Virus record (IMG/VR): IMGVR_UViG_3300025120_000300
Span: 1-31,438 of that record
Direction: 5' to 3' (one strand)
DNA length: 31,438 nt
DNA from: a virus
Below, in pieces: positions 28,836 to 31,438 of this stretch. Under the pieces are notes generated by a model. It was given only the letters and a program-made list of their open reading frames with translations, had not been told where the DNA came from and searched no databases. A program made the position numbers and the translations under genes. Positions within the stretch are counted from its first letter, which is position 1. The number at the start of each line of letters is the position of its first letter.

Positions 28836-28944
28836 AATATTTTAATTCAATTTAAAGGAGGGCTTTTACACCCTCCCCAACAACACCTCAAGGCAAAATG
28901 AAAGAAGCCTTCACTAGCAGGGTTTTTTAAGGGGGCTAGCACTC
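28836..28944 (-). promoter_or_regulatory. Structured non-coding spacer with three inverted repeats
   Basis: Read on the - strand the spacer holds GCTAG...CTAGC (28914-28939), an AAGGC/GCCTT stem (28890-28911), and GGAGGG/CCCTCC (28857-28876), which is followed by TTTAAATTG and the ATG of the 66-aa gene. It is G/C-rich for this genome. It could be an attenuator, processing site or leader for the SSB cluster. No known riboswitch was recognised. Confidence 0.45.
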
Positions 28945-29232
28945 CTATTCTTCTACTTTCTCATAAGTTTTGTGAAATATATCTGGTTTACAGGGGTAAA
29001 ATTCCCCATTAACACCTTTTATAATATAATCTCCCTCTGATACTAGCATTTCCCCCTCTAGGGTTTGTATTGTGATATTATCAAATCCAATGCCCTGCCC
29101 TACTTTGATAGAGTGGTTTGTGAATTTACTAATATCATTCATATATTCAATAAGATCATTTATATTGTCATAATCCTTAGAGGATTTATATTGAATAGCC
29201 TCTACAACTACTGGTTTTTTTCTATATTTCAT
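28945..29232 (-). CDS. PGDYG-type phage protein, 95 aa
   Basis: The sequence follows the pattern of a small phage protein found in many genomes: [15 protein letters not shown] at the start, [33 protein letters not shown] at the end. The [15 protein letters not shown] block is the family hallmark. Its biochemical function is unknown. The ATG overlaps the previous gene by 4 bases. Confidence 0.8.
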   Translation of the reverse strand: MKYRKKPVVVEAIQYKSSKDYDNINDLIEYMNDISKFTNHSIKVGQGIGFDNITIQTLEGEMLVSEGDYIIKGVNGEFYPCKPDIFHKTYEKVEE

Positions 29233-29690
29233 TTTTTATTACTATATTCTTGCTCTTTTAATTTTTCTAAAATCTGCTCCCAATTATGCTCAAAACTGTT
29301 TCCAAGAATTTCTAAATTTGAATAACTATTTATATCCGAATTGCAAACTCCACCCACAACTTCTCCACTAACCTTTAAAAATTCTATTTCAAAACAAAGA
29401 TCATTATAATTATAAATTACTTTACCAATATAATTAAAAACATCCTTAATAGTGTCATAAAAGGGGTATCCATAGCTAAAAATATAATCATATTCATATA
29501 TAAAATTTAAATCTACATCAATCATTCCTGTCGATTGCATAATTTTGACATCTTCACAAAAAGGTATAAATACGCCTTCTTGTTCAAGATCGGCAATTGC
29601 AAAAGGGGTTAAAGCATTGCAATCAATCATTGTTTTAACTTTTTTGTTAAAAGCTCTGAACTGAAATCTATTTCTTTCCTTTTTGTTCAT
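29229..29690 (-). CDS. YopX family protein, 153 aa
   Basis: YopX-family phage proteins are of unknown function and common in early operons. Support: the start [13 protein letters not shown], the block [22 protein letters not shown] (usually MQSTGLKDKNGKEIYEGDI), an EF-like strand region in the middle, and the end [16 protein letters not shown] (normally VIGNIYENPEL). The YEYDY stretch deviates from the usual YEGDI. It partly overlaps the PGDYG gene. Confidence 0.85.
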   Translation of the reverse strand: MNKKERNRFQFRAFNKKVKTMIDCNALTPFAIADLEQEGVFIPFCEDVKIMQSTGMIDVDLNFIYEYDYIFSYGYPFYDTIKDVFNYIGKVIYNYNDLCFEIEFLKVSGEVVGGVCNSDINSYSNLEILGNSFEHNWEQILEKLKEQEYSNKK

Positions 29691-29696
29691 TTTATT

Positions 29697-29876
29697 TTAT
29701 TTATATTCTTTCTTGAGTCTGTTAATTTCCTTTTGTATATCTAAAGATATTGCAAAAAACCCTACTTTATCACTATTATATTGAATCGGCAAAGCTTTTT
29801 CGTCTAATAAATCATTTAAATACTCTAATTGAGTATTAATTAAACTTTTTATATTTTGTAATTTATCTACATTCAT
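29697..29876 (-). CDS. Small helical protein, 59 aa
   Basis: The frame encodes MNVDKLQNIKSLINTQLEYL, then a short middle with IQYNSDKVGFFAI, and ends in a charged helix (QKEINRLKKEYK). It fills the space between the YqaJ and YopX genes with one-base and six-base gaps, matching the tight operon pattern. The N-terminal helix could mediate dimerisation. It has no family I recognise. Confidence 0.6.
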   Translation of the reverse strand: MNVDKLQNIKSLINTQLEYLNDLLDEKALPIQYNSDKVGFFAISLDIQKEINRLKKEYK

Positions 29877-29877
29877 T

Positions 29878-30489
29878 TTATTTATGTTTTTTTAACTCTT
29901 CTACCCAATAATCCAAGACTACTTTTGCTTTTTCAATTTCCTCTTCGTTGCGATTATATCTATATACAATTAGTCTATCATCATCTTCAAAGTCTTCGTT
30001 ATAACTAATGCAATCGCACCATTTAATATTTGGCTTAGTTATCATTGGCAATAGTATTTGACCTTTGTATTTCTTTAACCACTCATCAAAACCAAAGACT
30101 TTACAATACATATGTTTTTTCTGACATTGTGTTTTTATTTCCATCATGCCATCTTCTCCCACTAATCCATCTGGAGAAAATCCATAATAACCACAACCAG
30201 ATTCAATAAAGCCAACTTCTTTGACTTCTGTTAGATATGTTTGTTGATATAGGCTTCTTGCTCTAGGCTCGCATTCTGTACCCCTTGCCATTGCAAAGGT
30301 TTGGAAATCATCAGAATTTTGAGTGCAAATTGCATTGCCAATAATTTCACACATTGCTTCTTTTGCTGTAATACTTTTAGCAATAGAAAGAGTTGGAGTA
30401 ATTAAACTTCCAAATTTACTAGCTGTAATTTTGCCCTTTCTTATTTCTTCCCATTCCTTAGAATTTTGATCAAAATTAAATGTTTTCAT
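29878..30489 (-). CDS. YqaJ-type phage exonuclease (lambda Exo-like)
   Basis: This PD-(D/E)xK exonuclease processes DNA ends to make 3' single strands for annealing. Visible motifs: WEEIRKGKITASKFG (13-27), ARGTECEPRARSLY (68-81), the metal-binding SPDGLVGEDGMMEIK (D107, E117, K119), and a C-terminal basic helix. At 203 aa it is typical. It lies next to the annealing protein gene with a 14-base overlap, which is the classic exonuclease/annealing pair of phage recombination (Red-like). Confidence 0.95.
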   Translation of the reverse strand: MKTFNFDQNSKEWEEIRKGKITASKFGSLITPTLSIAKSITAKEAMCEIIGNAICTQNSDDFQTFAMARGTECEPRARSLYQQTYLTEVKEVGFIESGCGYYGFSPDGLVGEDGMMEIKTQCQKKHMYCKVFGFDEWLKKYKGQILLPMITKPNIKWCDCISYNEDFEDDDRLIVYRYNRNEEEIEKAKVVLDYWVEELKKHK

Positions 30490-31195
30490 TTTCTTGATTG
30501 TTTTTTTGTTGAGCTTGTTTTTTTGCCTCCAATGATTCCTTCATTCTTTTAAATAAAGATACAGGTTCAATCGGAAGTTCTGCAATTTGATTAATTTTGT
30601 ATATTCTACACAGAGCCTCCTCATCGCTTTCTGTCTCTTCTATTAACTTTTGCAATTCTTCTTTTTGCTTAGAAGTAATGTAAATAGTGTTTATTTCTTG
30701 CCTTTCTTCGATAGAATAAATATCATCTTTCGCCCACAAAGACAAGCCAAATCCAAAAAGTGCTAAATTCTTTACTAAGCAACGCATTATAGCTTTATTA
30801 ATTGCTTGAATATCTATTGCTTCAACTTTTTTCTTAAATGGTTGACTAGGGTTTTGTTTATTTTTTACTTCATAAATATATGGTTGTTTTTTTAAAACCC
30901 TATTTGAATTATCAAGAACTGGCAACATTATTTCTTTTTCTTGATCTTCAATTTTTACTTTTGTTTTTACCCAATACCCTACAACATCATCATAAAAAAA
31001 GGGCTTACCCTCTTCATTTTCTAAAATTTTATAAGAAAACCCTTTAGGGTATTTTTTACTAACTTCTGCTACTGCATCAGCCCAAGAAACGTATTTATAA
31101 CTATTTTTTGTTTGTATTTTTTTTGAAACGTCAATTAAGCTCAAATTGTTAAATATGCTTTTTTTTGTTTTTAGCTTGTCTGATTCTCTGCTCAT
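30476..31195 (-). CDS. Sak/DUF1071-type single-strand annealing protein
   Basis: Support: YVSWADAVAEVSKKYPKGFSY at 35-55 (the family's Y-x-S-W-A-x-A), followed by DVVGYWVKTKV. A middle segment covers KKVEAIDIQAINKAIMRCLVKNLALFGFGLSLW (about 122-154), and the remainder is helical. This core is typical of Sak-like/Rad52-related annealing proteins that pair complementary single strands. A 14-base overlap with YqaJ supports a working pair. The 239-aa length fits the family. The C-terminus is rich in K, E, Q and N, as in other Sak proteins that bind SSB or nuclease. Confidence 0.8.
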   Translation of the reverse strand: MSRESDKLKTKKSIFNNLSLIDVSKKIQTKNSYKYVSWADAVAEVSKKYPKGFSYKILENEEGKPFFYDDVVGYWVKTKVKIEDQEKEIMLPVLDNSNRVLKKQPYIYEVKNKQNPSQPFKKKVEAIDIQAINKAIMRCLVKNLALFGFGLSLWAKDDIYSIEERQEINTIYITSKQKEELQKLIEETESDEEALCRIYKINQIAELPIEPVSLFKRMKESLEAKKQAQQKNNQENENI

Positions 31196-31218
31196 TTTTG
31201 TTTTTGTTTAAGTTGTTG

Positions 31219-31438
31219 TTAAATTAACCCTCTGTAATATGCTTCTTCAATATCTTTTTGACCCTGTGCCTCATCTCTTGATTCTTCTAAATATTCACTA
31301 ACTATATCTGCAACATCATCAGAAATATCAAACTCTAAATTGTCAGCTTTTACTATAACTTTTCCGTCTCCGTAAAATTCTTCTTGATCGTAAAAATAAT
31401 CAGCTATATCATGCTTAATACTACAAATTGTGAATATT
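31219..31438 (-). CDS. Hypothetical protein, partial (5' end beyond window)
   Basis: The frame stays open from the window edge to the TAA at 31219 and gives 72 residues of a tyrosine-, aspartate- and glutamate-rich protein. It contains YFYDQEEFYGDGKVIVKADN, then helical VADIVSEYLEES, and ends EEAYYRGLI. Charge and gene order (upstream of the Sak gene, with a 23-base gap) suggest a small early protein. The true start lies outside the window. Confidence 0.6.
   Translation of the reverse strand, partial: IFTICSIKHDIADYFYDQEEFYGDGKVIVKADNLEFDISDDVADIVSEYLEESRDEAQGQKDIEEAYYRGLI

Noticed and set aside
28836-28944. Known riboswitch or tRNA in the structured spacer
   Set aside because: No cloverleaf or recognised riboswitch core could be drawn.
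26019-31438. Integrase, repressor or attachment site marking a prophage
   Set aside because: No tyrosine or serine recombinase, HTH repressor or tRNA-like repeat was found. The small inverted repeats at 25944-26010 have no att-like features. Lifestyle stays undetermined.

Overview
The window is part of a tailed double-stranded DNA phage genome (free phage or prophage), AT-rich at roughly 30% G+C by eye. The tape measure gene, the head-tail connector cascade and the absence of sheath or baseplate-wedge genes point to a long non-contractile tail (siphovirus-like). The host is probably Gram-negative. The lysis region encodes a two-component spanin with an outer-membrane lipoprotein, and another gene encodes a signal-peptide-bearing protein that looks like an outer-membrane beta-barrel. 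Most start codons lack a clear Shine-Dalgarno sequence and sit behind A/T-rich leaders, as is common in Bacteroidota, but this does not prove the host. No integrase, repressor, tRNA or CRISPR is visible.

Layout. The + strand (1-25898) is the late operon, with genes mostly touching or overlapping. In order it holds two unknown ORFs, terminase large subunit, portal, a small basic protein, a ParB-methyltransferase fusion, a disturbed region (5137-6889), a minor head protein, scaffold, an SU10-like major capsid protein, and a series of connector and neck genes. These are followed by the probable tail tube, probable tail assembly chaperone, tape measure, tail-tip proteins, a fiber and two paralogous S74-chaperone tail fibers. 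The operon closes with a possible permuted NlpC/P60 hydrolase, several small membrane proteins, a holin candidate and an overlapping i-spanin/o-spanin pair. A bidirectional hairpin terminator at 25902-25939 and further small inverted repeats separate it from the convergent - strand operon (31438 down to 26019). That operon carries DNA metabolism genes: a Sak/DUF1071 annealing protein, a YqaJ exonuclease, SSB and a VRR-NUC nuclease. It also has YopX and PGDYG-type phage proteins, the putative outer-membrane protein, a DUF5675 protein and small unknowns.

The most notable region is 5354-6889. An adenine/cytosine methyltransferase gene has been split. A 32-codon 5' fragment is followed by a promoter and an HNH endonuclease with its own HTH. 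A second, diverged copy of the methyltransferase 5' end comes next, runs into an in-frame TAG just after the DPPYG catalytic motif, and then the rest of the enzyme follows. This looks like the scar of homing-endonuclease insertion with replacement of the target gene's 5' end.

Other points worth attention are: two fibers that share an identical 31-bp 5' end; a perfect 15-bp hairpin ending directly at the capsid start codon; and the phage-encoded outer-membrane protein in the early operon.

How the genes work together: Sak, YqaJ and SSB form a phage recombination set, and VRR-NUC may resolve branched DNA. Terminase and portal package DNA into a scaffolded SU10-type capsid. The connector genes join the head to a tail whose length is set by the 792-residue tape measure. 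The S74 fibers bind receptors. Holin, hydrolase candidate(s) and spanins release progeny.
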